Source: Isoetes taiwanensis (taxonomy: Eukaryota; Streptophyta; Lycopodiopsida; Isoetales; Isoetaceae). From it: a stretch of 64,000 nucleotides of DNA. A program made the translations under genes and the position numbers. Under the pieces are notes generated by a model. The model was not told where the DNA came from. It searched no databases and saw only the letters and a list, made by a program, of their open reading frames with translations. The stretch is taken from assembly GCA_021234155.1 (NCBI GenBank), contig JAJEKV010000004.1:23781122-23845121 (forward strand), given 5' to 3'. This document shows, piece after piece, positions 29,701-41,731 of this stretch (position 1 is the stretch's first letter; every line of letters begins with the position of its first letter).

Positions 29701-30643
29701 GAACTTGTCAAGGCGTCCGAGGTCGGCCTTGTAGAAACCGCCTTGTTTTGTCGTTCACCGGGGCGGCTCCAGAATGGCAAATCGACCCTGCCAAATCGTC
29801 GGAATGGCGAAATTACCCTAGGGGAGCAAGTTACAAGGTCGGTTTTGCAAAGAAGGAAACACTCCGCCCTCCACGACGGTATCGCATCCACATCCTAGGC
29901 CAATTGACTACGAGTGTGATGCAAGTGAGCTACTTTGGGCTTCTTGGAGGTCCGGGTGGTCTCTCGGCCCGCGGAACTTGGTCCCCGGGGGCAATGTCGG
30001 CGTTAAGAGTCCATTGGCGAGAGCCAAATCGCGATTCGGAGAGGGAGGTCGCCCGTCCGAGTCCCGGGGGCCTTGGGAGAGGGAATTCGGGGCAAGCGAC
30101 TTAGGGGGATTTTAGGGTCCGTGCTCTGGCGTCAACACCCCACTCCATGTCAAGTCCGCGAGCGCCAAGGTCCCGGCCGAATCGACAAGGAGAGGGCCTC
30201 AAGCGTAAACCACGTGGGTTGCGGAGCTCTAGAAGGGTTTGCATTTTGGGGGCGAGTCCTGATCATTGCACTTGGGACCTGGCAGAAGGTTGGCCAGAGA
30301 ATCTGGAACAAGGGGAACTGACCGAAGCCCGGAGTTTGGGCCTGTCCTCCTCCCGATGTGGCAAGTAGAAGTCGGGGGGCTTTTGCTGATGGCAAGACAT
30401 TCATAAATTCGCAATTAATGCATTGCACGAAAATAAATTTTGATTTTTTGCCAGCTGGATCCCTAATTCATCTCCAGCACACGACCCAATTTTCGGAATT
30501 TTCGGAGAAGGTCTAGTTCAAAGGGTTAGCATTAGAGCGGTCGGGGCAGCCCGTTGCAAGGCAACCGGCGCCCCTCCCCAAGAATCAAGCGAGGCGGGAC
30601 CTTGCGGGGATCCCTCACAAGGAGGAGAGTCCAGGACCCGGGG
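23708..30643 (+). repeat. Satellite block 1: about 6.2 head-to-tail monomers of 1.10-1.13 kb
   Basis: The landmark GACATTCAT recurs at 23711, 24843, 25960, 27061, 28182, 29293 and 30396, giving spacings of 1132, 1117, 1101, 1121, 1111 and 1103 bp. Monomer order: an AT-rich 60-bp start (AATTAATGCATTGCACGAAA), GGATCCCTAATTCATCTC, AATTTTCGGAATTTTCGG, AAAGGGTTAGCATTA, a GC-rich body with GGATCC sites, GAAATTACCCTAGGGAGC, AAGGAAACACTCACGCC, CCAATTGACTACGAGTGTGA, and GATGTGGCAAGTAGAAG. The first two monomers are nearly identical over long stretches. The last stops at GGACCCGGGG, where the gypsy LTR begins. Open frames on both strands drift between monomers, so I see no conserved gene. Confidence 0.95.
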
Positions 30644-31218
30644 TGTTTGGGAGTGCAGGTTGAGGAACTCTGGAAGGCAGTCCCTCTGTGAGGACCTGTG
30701 GATCTAACAGGAGAGTCCGGGGGACTATGTCACGCGGGATTTGCTGAAAGAGGAGAAAAAGAAGAAAACAGAACAAATGAGAGAAAGATGATAAGCTTCC
30801 TTGATATCAATGATGAAAATACATGAGCTCTAATAGAGAGAAAACCGAAGGAGACAAGACTCAAAACTCATCTAAAACTTATGAGCTAACTCTACTCATA
30901 TATATAGTACAATGGCCTTGGGCCCAATATAGACACTCGGTGATCACCGGTGCCGACTCACGGAAGGAGGCGATTTTGAGGAATGTTGGCGGTGCCTCTT
31001 GAAGTGCCTAGAATTGTTGGCCTTGTGGCGGTGCCGGCCGATCACTTGTCCGGCCGGGCCTCTTGTTGGCAGACCAAAGGCTTTGAGCTGCGTGGTCTGG
31101 CTGCTTGGTCTTCTGCGGAGCCTTGGATGTCGACCCGTGGTTGGCCGAGGATCCTTGAGCTTGACCTGGTGCATTTGTATGCATGAATAGTCATACCCGG
31201 GAGAGCCACAGGACTAAC
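30644..31218 (-). repeat. 3' LTR of the gypsy element
   Basis: Begins TGTTTGGGAGTGCAGG and ends GGACTAAC on the plus strand. It is about 575 bp and closely matches 41042-41731 and 52194-52743. A TATATATA box lies at 30898-30905, read on the minus strand as CTATATATATGAG. Confidence 0.9.
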
Positions 31219-31232
31219 CTCCCCACCAAAGC
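31219..31232 (-). other. Polypurine tract next to the 3' LTR
   Basis: On the minus strand TTTGGTGGGGAGG directly precedes the LTR start (TTAGTCC). This is the expected plus-strand priming site of an LTR retrotransposon. Confidence 0.6.
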
Positions 31233-34200
31233 GACACTCCGAGTGAAGAAAAGGAGGAAGCGTTCGAGGGCGGGAAGCCATCTGTCTGAAAGTGATCCTC
31301 ACGGGGTGAGGCGGCACCACCGATATAATCTTGGCTGATGAGATCTTGGCGTGATTGAAGAGCTTGAGGTGTGTTTTGGCCAAAGGCGGGATCGGCATCA
31401 ATAAAAAGCGAAGCGGACCATGTCTTCAAAAGAGGCGTGGGCGTCTGAAGAAATGTCTTGACATTCCATGAGGAGGCAGGTTTGAAGGCCAAAGGCTTGT
31501 GGCTGGCATTTGGATTGCGATGAAAAATGGGGGGCTATTTGCCGATTTAAGGAGCTTAGCAAAATGCATTTGAGGCAGCGCAAAATCCGGCGAAGATGGG
31601 CCGAAGGATCGGTGAGGTGGAGGCATTACGCAAGAAGGTGTTGAGACCATGAAGCGCATCCGTGGGCTGTTGCCAACCACGCTCATTAGCAATGTAGATC
31701 AATTGGTGGTGTTGTCGAGTGGCACCTTCTTCCCAATGTGGTGGCCCGAACAAAGCGTGGATCCCACAGGAGATCCGTCGAGATCGAGGTGGTGTCGGCC
31801 TGCATGACCATCCATGACCTTGGTCCAAAAAGGAAAAGCCAATCGAAGTCGGGGAACAGGGGGGCGTGGAGGTGCGCCCGAGGGAAGCATAGGGAGAAGG
31901 AACCATGCCCGTGGGCGTGGGTTCTTGGCGATCTCCACTGAATTGGCCCGACAAGATGCGGATCAAGTGCGACACCAGCGATCCCAAAAGAAGCGAGAGT
32001 GAGAGTTGGCGGGAGGGCTATCCCATCCCGTGGGGACCGTCTTGCTATCAAGCGAGCTTATGGCGATTGTAACCCGAGGTCTTTGCATATAAATTTGTGC
32101 ATAGGGAAGATCTTGGGATGTCCTAGATACTTCCTAATTTGTTGCGGCGCTTCCGCTTGCGGAGAGATAAATGATTGGCAAGCTTCGGGGCATGTACTCA
32201 CGATGAAGAGTTTGGGTGCGGCGGGATCCGCAAGATATGGATTGTTATCTGAAGCACCCATTACCTGATGGGGTCACCACGGAAAAGGCTGGCGTGGCCC
32301 ATTTCAAAAAGTTTTCTGTGTATATCCCGGATAGAAATCATGAAAGATGTAAGCCATGGGCTGAACCACTCTGAAGGTGTGAAAGTGCGGATGCCGCGGT
32401 GTATGAGATCAAAGGCGACAAAGGGCACAGCACAACCCTTTGTCTTCAATGGAGAGTTACGGCCAAATCCGAAAAATCAGCCTTTGCTCGGTGGGATATC
32501 CACAGGGCCATCGCCGGCGTGCCACTTTGAAAGAAAGAGGTGGCGTCGAGCAACCACATAATCATGATAGCGGGGAGGATTTGGGAAGTCAAGCGGCATT
32601 CGGTGAAGAATTGCGGTCACAGGCGTCAAGTTTTGCTTGAGCCTCATCGGCCGGACTGAATAGCTTCTGCATTTGTTGTTCGAGATCCGCGGATCCGATT
32701 GTCCCTTTCGAGTAGCGGCGTGGCCCAGTCCGCGGACCCGTTTCGAGAAGGATTGACCTGGGAGGAAGATTTCCCGGTGTATTGAGGCGAAGCCACGGCA
32801 ATCTCCGCGTCATCTAGTATTTTACGTTTACGCACCTCGTAAAGGCTGATCTTGAAGAAGGTGGTGAGAGATGCGTGTAGAAAGGCTGGCGAGCGATCAA
32901 AGGAGGCGACTTGGCGTCGGGCTGAAAGATTTTGAACTTGAGTGCTGAAATTTTCACCACGATTCGAGTACAAGGCATTGAGTTTAGCAATATCTGCGTC
33001 CTTGGTATTTTCGGGGAGCGACTTTGGACTTGTTGTGCTCCAATAAAGTCTGAATTTCATTTGGGCTGAGCTTCTTGTCTGCTAGTTGGCTGACTTGAGC
33101 TTGTGTACTTTTGAGATCTGCATGAGCACGTAAAGAGAGCTTCATGCTTGTCTTGAAGTTTGGCCTCAAAGTTGCAACTTAGGCGATTGCGGCTTGAAGG
33201 TCTTAATTGTACCGCATCAGAGGCCTCGAGTGCCCGTTGAACCCGCTCATAAGGCGTCTTGGGATTCTTGTAACTTAAAAGCGGCGGCTTGAGCATCCTG
33301 GCGATCTTGATACAACAAGCCCGGCGAGGGTGTTGTGGTGGTGGAGCTGGCTGTTGCACTGGTTTGGGAGGTGCAGGAAAAATGGTGTGAAGTGGATGGT
33401 GTAGCGGAGGAGGGAGGCGGTGACATGAGTGTGACTGTGGTCATGACGAGGGAAAGCGGCGTGATGTGCCAACTTGGTGAGTGATTGGAAGGGGCTGAGT
33501 GGAATTATGAGAATTTGGTGGTGTGGGAGGGAAGTAATGGCCGGATGAGGGCTTGAAAGTGCCCTCCCACGAAACTTCAGAAATGGAAGTGGTACCGAAG
33601 GCGGTCCATTTCTTGGAAAACGATAGAACATCATTTGGGGCCAATCTATGTGGTGTTTGGGTGTGTAGCGATGAGGACCAGGTTATAGAAAGGCTTATTG
33701 ATATGGGTGTTCTTGATAGAATACCCAAGGGATTTTCGCCCTGAGAAATTTAACAAAAGGTCTCGTGAGGCTTGTCGATATTGGTGGGGCGATGGACATT
33801 GGCATGATAGCGAGGTGCACCAAACTACGTGACATCAATATCTGTATAGCGAGACCATGATACACAAAAGGGTGTGCAAGGGAATATGAAATACCTCAGA
33901 AATCAAATGTTGAGTCAATGAAATAGTGGTGCCATCGACCCACGGTGGTGTAACCTTGCGGGTACATTGCGATATTGGCGATGAAGCTAGCTGTCGGGAT
34001 TTGGGCGGAAGTTCCATTTGAGAGAATTCGTAAAAAGGGTGGTGTCGTTCGGCGACTTCTTTATTTGGGCCAACAAGGGCTTCCGCGGAAAGTGGCGTCA
34101 AGAAGGATCTGAGATGCAAAAGGGCGGATCCTTGGGGGCGGTAGCTTGAAGTGTAGAAAATCTTGGGGCAGCCATGGGAATGATGTGCGGAGCGAAGAGG

Positions 34201-35200
34201 GATGCCAAAGCGGAAGACGAAAGTCGAGCCGCGGAGGACAAATGCAGAGGAGCGAAAAGGTTGGTTTTAGGGCTACTGGCTGGAAGCGAAGAGGTATGAA
34301 GAGTGCGAAACTGGAACCGTTGATGGTGCAGTGTCAAAGATGCGAAGAAGGGTATTGAGAGGAAAAAAATTTGGCTAAGTCCCAAAAGCGTAAAGGGGAG
34401 AAGCAATGAGCGGTGAGGATGAGGCGTGAAAGAAAGATCGGATGTGACGGATGGCAAAGGACACCCATTAATGTTCGGCCGAGGCGTGGAAAGAAGGAAT
34501 GGCATTCAATGCGGCAACTTCGAAGTGGGATAGCATTAAAAGGAATGTGTCGGGAAGGTACCATGGCTAGATATGCGGCGGGAGAAACGATTCTCATTTT
34601 AGAAAGCGACCTTGCATTGCAAACACGTTGGCGATTTGTGTGATTGGTCCGCGTCGACAAAGGAGTTCCTCGATTGGCTATATAAAGGCGAGCAGGAAAG
34701 CGAAGGCATCAGATGGCTTCGGTATGGCTGGCTGCTGGCGGCGAGCGAAGATTGCACAATGCCCACTAAGCTGTCGGGAGTGGATCACTTGTAAGATGAA
34801 TTATGCGGATCTCTGGCTGCCACCACCGTGGCATTAGCATGGGCGGCTGGTGTCGGGATGGCTGAACATCCGACCGAAGACCAGCGGGATGGAGGTGGTT
34901 CTGCATCTTATTTGGGATCGGGCGAGAACCTCTACCATCTCCTCGCATCACCTGCGCTCCGAACCGGAGTAGAGGGGTTTTCCTCGTAGGACTTAGTAAA
35001 TAGGGCTCACGAGCCCGTTTTTGTATATAGGCGGTGCCCATAAGCGGAAATAACTGGGCTGCGCCCACATTTTGTAAAAAAAATCTCCACTATAATATAA
35101 TCTACCGCCTTTCTAGTCACTTTACGTGGTGTTTGCTTCTTGAGCTGTCTACGTGTGTTGATGTTCACTTTACGTGTGATGAAATGCTTTGAGGCGAAAA
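31233..35200 (-). other. Long 3' region of the gypsy element with decayed accessory ORF(s)
   Basis: About 4 kb between integrase and polypurine tract, without gag-pol motifs. On the minus strand broken frames give a Thr/Pro/Ser-rich piece (about 33250-33450), a probable coiled-coil piece near 32650-33170 (SLRAHADLKSTQAQVSQLAD, then ADIAKLNALYSN), and KVTPPWVDGTTISLTQHLIS near 33900, which resembles the V-x-G-x-x-I-x-x-S pattern of plant transposon-associated domains. Such 3' ORFs are known in Tat-type gypsy elements. The assignment is weak. Confidence 0.4.
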
Positions 35201-35238
35201 CCATTAACCAATGTAGGTAATGGAGTGCCATCTAACTT

Positions 35239-36270
35239 TCAGCTAGTTGGAAAAGCGGCTTGGTCTAACCACTTGAACAATTTGATAAGGGCCAAACCAG
35301 CGAAACTTGAGTTTACGGGAAAATTTTTGTACACGGAATCATAAAGAAGAACCAAATCTCCTTCTTTGAATGTTTTTGTCTTCAAGCGTTTGTCATGTAA
35401 AGATTTTTTGCAAGCTGTTGTCCATGAAGAACACGAATATAAGCATCCCTTGAAGTTCATCAAGCTGTTCTAATTGATAGACCCGTTCTTTGAGAGAAGC
35501 ATTTGGTGGATTATGGCGTAGCCGGTTGAAAGCAGTGTTGGAAGGATGTATTCAAATGGCATGAGAGCTTCGACCATAAACCAATTTAAAAGGAGTGTGA
35601 CCCGTAGCAATCTTGAAACAAGTATTGTAGGCCCAAAAAACGATAGGAAGTTTTTTGTCACGCCAATCACGTGCGGGAAGCGTCACAAATTTTCTTGAGA
35701 ATGGTGACGAGTTTTGTTGGTGCTTTACGCCAACCCATTGCCTTGAGGATAGTAAGGTGTGCTCTTGTGATGATGTATCGGGGAGATAATCCGTCGGCTC
35801 TTTGATAGTATGATTGATGAAATGAACACCACGGTCAGCGACCAGCTCAGGTAGAGGCGGCCGAATCAGCGTGATGATTTGTTGATAGAGGACTCTAGGC
35901 TGTGCTTGCGGCGGTGTTATGCGGAAGTGCACAAGCTTCCGCCCATTTGGTGGCGTAGTCGGTGAGAACGAGAATGTATCGACACGCGAGTGTGCCTCGC
36001 GGGGGAGATCTATAGGTCCCACAAAGTCCATTCCCCATTTCTTTGAAGGGAAGTGGCGTGGCGGCCGGCGTCAAAGGAAAAGCGTCCGCGGGCGTGGGGT
36101 CCCCACCCGGCAAAAGCGTCCGCGTCTTGGCGTGGGCGTGAGCATCTTTGAAGCGTGGGCCAATAATACCGGCGAGAAGGATTTTTGCGTCGTGCCGTGG
36201 TGTCACCATGAAAATGACCACCACCAGAGCCCTTGATGAGCTTCTCGAACAATGTGCGGAACTTCATGAG
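35239..36270 (-). pseudogene. Gypsy integrase, broken
   Basis: On the minus strand, HFHGDTTARK and YYWPTL (about 36160-36215, split over two frames) carry the N-terminal H2C2-type region. DFVGPIDLPREAHSR, CRYILVLTDYATKWAEACAL and VADRGVHFIN form the catalytic core with its D residues. LPIVFWAYNTCFKIATGHTP and FKLVYGRSSHAI follow, and TFKEGDLVLLYDSVYKNFPV is the C-terminal domain. Integrase inserts cDNA into the genome. At least three frames are needed to read it, so it is dead. The segments match plant gypsy integrases well in order and spacing. Confidence 0.85.
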
Positions 36271-36499
36271 GTAGAACCACGGCGTCGAAGGATGGTGTCC
36301 TTACCCTTTTGTAGAGATGTCCAGGCAACCATGGTGTAGTCCGCGGACCCTCGGAGAAATTGATAGCGGCAGGATTGTCGCTTGGCGGGAAGGCGTCTCA
36401 TCTTACGGTGGAAAGCACACGTGAGGAGTGCTGCTGAAAATCATGGAACCAATGTGGTGTTGCCGTGACTAAAAAGAGTTGAGCATCGGGGAAAGCGCG

Positions 36500-36990
36500 T
36501 CGAGACCCTGTTGCGGGATCATCGTGTGGATCGTGAAAGATAATCGAACAACATGAGATTTGCCAGCCTTATGAGCGATTTCAAAAGGAGCAAATTCTTG
36601 GAGAAGAAAGGACCCAACGAAGCAATGCGGCCCGATGGCGTGGACTTGTTGATCAAATAGAGGAGTGCTTGGTGGTCCACAAAGAACTTGATTTTGACTG
36701 CCCAAAAGGTAATGGTGAGGCGTTGGACCACGAGAAAATGAGACCCAAAGCTTCCGCTCAGGTGGCGAGAATAGTTCGCTTCGGCCGAAATTGAGTTTTC
36801 GGTGGCATAGCGATTTGGTTTATCGGTGTGCGCATCATATTCTTGAAAGAACAGCTCAATAGCAAGCGCGAGACATCGACATGAGCGTGAAAGGGCTTGT
36901 CCCATTGAGGAGGAACAAGAACGGTGCACTGAGTAAGCAAAAGCTTCATTTGTTGGAAGCGACTTCGCTGGGAATTCAAGCCCGGTGGAT
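36500..36990 (-). pseudogene. Gypsy RNase H, broken
   Basis: Minus-strand frames give KPFHAHVDVSRLL (the HVDVS start of the RNase H fold), then RYATENSISAEANYS and KIKFFVDHQALLYLINKSTP, then LMLFDYLSR. These match the retroviral-type RNase H of plant gypsy elements (FVVDH-x-ALLYLVNK, ADHLSR). It degrades template RNA during reverse transcription. Frame breaks separate the N-terminal part from the rest. Confidence 0.82.
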
Positions 36991-37219
36991 TAGATCACCG
37001 TGAGTTTATGAATGGGATGCAATGGCTGCCGATCCGGTATGAAGGTGGGTAATAATTGACCTTTCGGGGAAAAGCGTGTCTCTTTGATATTGGCTGGTGC
37101 TTGAGCCTTGAGCACACAAGCCCGATTTTGGCGGGATCGGTGGTGATTCTGCCCTGGCGACAACATGGCCCTAACGAGAACACGGAAGTGGCGCAAAAGG
37201 TGCATTTCTCGGGATTGAG

Positions 37220-38000
37220 ACTAATTGGGACTCATCACATTTACGGAAGGCGAGTTCAATTTATCCAAATGGTCAGCCATGGGCTGTAGGCGAGAGAAGT
37301 CATCTTGAAAAATTTGCAAGAAGGGATTTTCCTTCATGAAATCATGGCGAGAGCATGATGCGTTGAAATGTTGAAGGAGAGTTGGATAATCCAAAAGGAA
37401 CCACCTTGTAGGCAAAAGTGCCCCGGGGTGGTGAAAGTGGTCTTGAGTTGATCAGATTCTTTGATGGAGATCGATTGTAGCGAGAAAAACCATCCATAAA
37501 GGTACATCTCATGTCGGCCACTTCTTCGAGGCAGTGCGTGAAGGGAAGTGGAAAATGATCCGCTCTCAGGTGGCACGATTGAGTTTCAGATAGTCTACCG
37601 GAGGCGGATCTTACCATTGTGCTTAAGGGCAATGGCGATGGGGCTCACCCATTGAGAATGTTTGACCTCATAGATCAAACTGCGGCAAGGAGTTTGTCAA
37701 TTTCGCCTTGGCGATCCGCGGTAATTAGGGTTGAGCACATGCTTGTCGTTGCTACAGTGGTGTGCATCGATTTGGTAGGAATGGTGAGTTCCCCAAGCTT
37801 TTGTTGATTCCCGAAGATCTTTGTAACTCGGCGAAAATGTGTTTGAATTTTTTGAGCAGTGGCGGACCTGATACGATAAGGAGCGGAAGGTTTGCGGCAA
37901 TGCGGACGGGTTGATTGTTGCCGCGTCCACAATCTCGACTGGAGAATGAATATGGGGTATGACCGGTATCTGGACAATGTGTGCGGGGAGGTTGGAGCAT
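37220..38000 (-). pseudogene. Gypsy reverse transcriptase, broken
   Basis: On the minus strand GEIDKLLAA (about 37690) opens the RT fingers. LRADHFPLPFTHCLEEVADM, TFMDGFSRYNRSPSKNL, PPRGTFAYKVVPFGLSNSPS and TFQRIM follow (37340-37570). FLQIFQDDFSRLQPMADHLD (about 37270-37330) keeps the DD of the F-x-D-D-F box. Fragments lie in two or three frames with stops between. This is the polymerase that makes the cDNA; here it is inactive. Confidence 0.85.
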
Positions 38001-38539
38001 AACGGATCGTGGCACTGCGTGGTGAAAAAAGAGGTTGCTTTCGGTGTCATCTAGCGGTGGTTGCTTCATGGCGGCGTGTACATCAACGGGGAGTTGCGGG
38101 GAGTGTCGATATCGAAAAGTGATCAGCAGCGTTGGATTCGATTGCAAGGAGCGGATAGGGGTCAAGTAAAGGCAGCCACACGGCTGGTCACGATCAAAGT
38201 CATTTCTCCCCAAGGATCGGCATATTCGGGGTAGGATAATGAGGCGGACTTTCGCGGTGGAGCTGAACTTGATAAATATTACGAGCTTCTTGAGAATCGA
38301 TGTAATGCGAGAGAAGGTTCGCATTGTCAGCGAAATGATCTGCTTTGTTTGCAAGTCCATGGTGGCATTGAGATGACCATCGGTGATGACTAAGCGGTCC
38401 GTGGCCCGATAATGGATACTCTTTGCTGGCGGAGAAAAGGTCGCCTACCGGCATTTCATAGTCACACGGATCTTCGCCCGACTTTCCACACTCCAAATTC
38501 CATGGGAAGCGGAGATCACCTATGTTGATGTGAAGAATA

Positions 38540-38720
38540 GGTGTGGGCCTTGAGGTCTCGTGATGTGGCCATTAGCCAATTTGATGTCATATATGGGGCC
38601 GCGAAAGAGTTGTGTGATGCCCATTTGTTTTGCGGAGTTTATCCGTGATGAGATTGGCTGCACTACCTCCATCGATTTGAACATGGTTGACTGGCGATTT
38701 CCCCAGTGGCATGGACCGTG
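38540..38720 (-). pseudogene. Gypsy aspartic protease remnant
   Basis: One minus-strand frame near 38630-38700 reads VQIDGGSAANLITDKLRKTN, the D-G-G-S-A-x-N-L form of the retropepsin active site in plant gypsy elements. The neighbouring frame continues KLANGHITRPQGP. Retropepsins cut the Gag-Pol precursor. Frames are broken. Confidence 0.7.
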
Positions 38721-39399
38721 GGTGTAGAGGGTATACGGCCCCAACTAAAGCGGTTGGGAGTAGTAGCTGGTCCTTGAGAAGCGGGGGCGAGTTTTAAAAT
38801 GGTTGCCAAGCTTAAAGGAATTTTGATCTTGGCGAGCTCCTCTTGGAGTTCGAGAGGTACATGAGAAAAAGGATCTGCTTTGGTTCCAGCAGTGCGGGAG
38901 TGCGTGGCGGGGGAAGCGGCAACTTCTTTGAAGTAAGTCAACCTCGGCTGCAATATTGGGATATGTCGAGGCGTGGAGGTTGAGATGTTGAAGGTGTATC
39001 TTGTCTTTGTTGAGCTCTCTAGTGGTGGCATGAACATTTGCCAATGTCGCGACCTTGGCGGCTTGCATGAGGTTCAAAATGCTTTGGCGAACTTTGGGCA
39101 TGACATGTGGCATGAGCTTTTTCAAGTCGGTGCAAAGTGAACCTTTTTCGTCCCCATGAGGAATGGTGTCAAGCTGCAAAGGCGGGTTTCGTGCCCTTTT
39201 GAATAATAGTCAAGGGGCGTGATGCCTTGGTGCTGGCGTGAAACTAAACCAACCCAATTTGTGGTGGATTTGGAGGATTAAGTGCACGAAAAATTTCCTC
39301 TTGGGCTTGTTGATCGGTGAGGTTGATTTCTTTGGAGCTGGTTGATAAGCGTGATTCTTTGGCTCTTGGTGGCTTCTTAAGAACTGGTCGGGCCTTGTT

Positions 39400-40860
39400 T
39401 GCCATTAGCGAGCGAGTTGGTAAGCCATGGCGGACCCGATGTGAATACGATTTGTGGGAAAGGCTGTACTGAACTTGTGGAAGTTGAGGACCGCCGTGGT
39501 GGTATGACCCCATTCTTGGCGGTGATAACCGAGCTTTAGAAGGATCAAAAGGAGGGCGTTGGTTGGATCCCGTGGTTGGTCTGTTGGCTGATAGAGTTGC
39601 GTGGGCTGCACTTTTTGAAGAGGTGGGCTGGCGATAGTGCGATTATTCTTTGAGGTGTGGTTTGCACTTGATAAACCATTTTGTTGCGGAGCGGTGTGGG
39701 ATGAGTGCGAGTGCACTCTTAGGTAGCATGATTGCACATGTTGCATCGCTTGCAATGGCGGGCCATTGGTGGAGTTGCACTCATTGGCCAAATGGCCTTG
39801 ATATTTGCAAATATGGCACAGATTTTGGCGTGGATTAGCGTGTTGAGGCTGAACGGCCGTTTGTGGAACCATGGCGGGTGGAATGAGCGGGAGCTCTTGA
39901 AGAACCACGCCTCCGGGGAGAAACATTGGCGGAGTGATTGACAAGGTCGATGCTTTGCTCAAAGTTTTTGGGCCGCGGTATTGATCATGAGTCGAATAAG
40001 CGGGAGGAAGTCCTTGGAGAAACGGACCAAAATGCGGCTCGTGTAGGGTACTCCTTGAGCTTACTTAGCGAGAATGTGAAGTCGATCCATAAAATCCGGG
40101 GCGGACTCAGAGTGGGCTCTTGTTGAAGTTCATTGAGTTGCTTGAGATGAAGTTGATCATCATCCGTGGTCCGTAATGAGAGAAAAAGCGGTCGCATTTC
40201 GGACGATCTTGTTTCAATGGCTTTTGTTGGACATGAGCCATTGGTGAGGAAAAACAGCGGGGTGGTGGAAAAAGATGTGGAATTTCAGTTGAGGTTCTTG
40301 GCGTGACCATTTAGGACGACTAGAGCCTCAAATTCTTCCATGTGGGCTGAGCACTTTGGTCTAACGGTTTGCCTTTCGTGTTGCCAAAGGTGGGATAAGT
40401 CGGTTTCGGAAGTCACGAAAGGTAGATGTGAAAGTCTTTGGTGGGCGACGAACGATTATAGTGAGGATATTGAGGTTGAGGTGGATGTGGCATTGTGCGG
40501 CGGACCACGATGAAGGGGTGGCTAGCGGTTGGCTGAAATAGCTTTGAGCATTGGTTTTGAGATCTGTAAGGTTGTAATGAGGAAGAGCGATTGGAAGCGT
40601 AGGGAAAGGATATTCTGGGTAGGCATAAAGGAGACATGTGGATAGCCGTGCCCACGGGGAGATGATGGTTCTTGAAGGAAGAGGCGTATGGCCTGAAGAA
40701 TGATGAATGTAGGCATGTTGGGGGGTGTGAAATCTTGTTGAGAAGGTTGGCGGATAAGGCTCACGATAGTGATGAGGAGGCTGGGGTTGTGAGCAATGTT
40801 TGCAGGGGCAGGGCGAGGCTGGGGCGAAGGCTGAACCACGAGGGTGGGGTGGTGGACTGA
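39400..40860 (-). pseudogene. Gypsy gag with CCHC zinc knuckle, broken
   Basis: The minus-strand ORF at 39405-39962 carries LCHICKYQGHLANECN, a perfect C-x2-C-x4-H-x4-C zinc knuckle (39777-39818), which binds the element RNA. Upstream in broken frames, LKQLNELQQEPTLSPPRILW, then FSLSKLKEYPTRAAF and NFEQSIDLVN (about 39930-40160) resemble the retrotransposon gag core. A Pro/Gln-rich N-terminal part extends to about 40839. The 185-residue ORF is the longest intact piece. The same region is partly duplicated at 50216-52190. Confidence 0.75.
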
Positions 40861-41041
40861 GCCCTAGGCAGAAGATGGCCTCCCTCTATGTCATAAGCGA
40901 GATCCATACATGTGCGGAAACGTTTCCGGCGATGGCGCTCAAGAGAGGCGTCACGAGAAAGGAGAGTTCTTACGGCGTGAAATTACGGACGGAACATGGC
41001 GGCCGAAGAAAGTAGGATAAAATCGAACCCGGCGGCGGCGG

Positions 41042-41731
41042 TGTTTTGGGGTGCAGGTCGGGGAACTCTGGAAGGCTTGACCCTCTGTGAGACCCGTGGA
41101 TCTAACAGGAGAGTCGAGGGGGACTATATCCACCTTGGGGATTTCTTTGAAAAGAAGGAGAAAAAGAAGAAAAAAACGAGAACAAATGAGAGAAAAGATG
41201 ATAAGCTTCCTTGATATCAATGATGAAAATACATGAGCTCACAATGAGAAAGCGAAAGGAGACAAGACTCAAAACTCATCTAAAACTTATGAGCTAACTC
41301 TACTCATATATATAGTACAATGGCCTTGGGCCCAATATGAACACTCAGTGATCTCGGTGCCGACTCTGGAAGGAGGCTGATTCTGAGGAATGTTGGCGGT
41401 GCCTCTTGAAGTGCCTAGAATCCCTTGTTGGCCTTGGTGGTGGCCGGGCCGTCCACTTATGCAGTGGCCTCTTGTTGGCTGACCAAAGGCTTTAGCTGCG
41501 TGTTACAGCTGCTTGGTCTTNNNNNNNNNNNNNNNNNNNNNNNNNNNNNNNNNNNNNNNNNNNNNNNNNNNNNNNNNNNNNNNNNNNNNNNNNNNNNNNN
41601 NNNNNNNNNNNNNNNNNNNNCTACTTGAACCTTGGATGTCCCGACCCGTGGTTGGCCCGAGGATCCTTGAGCTTGACTGTCTACATTGTATGCATGAATA
41701 GTCATGCACCCGGGGAGGCCTGGGACTAACA
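41042..41731 (-). repeat. 5' LTR of the gypsy element, containing an assembly gap
   Basis: Matches 30644-31218 from TGTTTTGGGGTGCAGG to GGGACTAACA. It has a TATATATA box at 41307-41314 on the minus strand. It contains the 100-N run at 41521-41620, at a point where the other LTR has almost no extra sequence. Confidence 0.88.
41521..41620. other. Assembly gap of 100 N
   Basis: Exactly 100 N, a conventional placeholder size. The flanks (GCTGCTTGGTCTT on the left, CCTTGGATGTC on the right) are only about 6-8 bp apart in the other LTR. Confidence 0.99.

Larger units (their letters stand above)
30644..41731 (-). mobile_element. Ty3/gypsy LTR retrotransposon inserted in the satellite, decayed
   Basis: Two LTRs (30644-31218 and 41042-41731) bracket about 9.8 kb. 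On the minus strand the internal order is gag with zinc knuckle, protease, RT, RNase H, integrase, which is Ty3/gypsy order, followed by a long 3' region and a polypurine tract. It sits in a satellite monomer between GGACCC(GGG) and AGG(A)AGCGGAATCC, so a decayed 5-bp target duplication around GGGAG is plausible. All genes are broken by stops and frameshifts. The 3' region of about 4 kb is unusually long, as in Tat/Ogre-like elements, but I cannot fix the lineage. Confidence 0.9.

Noticed and set aside
23708-30643. Satellite as an rDNA intergenic spacer
   Set aside because: No 18S, 5.8S, 26S or 5S segment is recognisable anywhere in the window, and no Pol I-like promoter repeat was seen.
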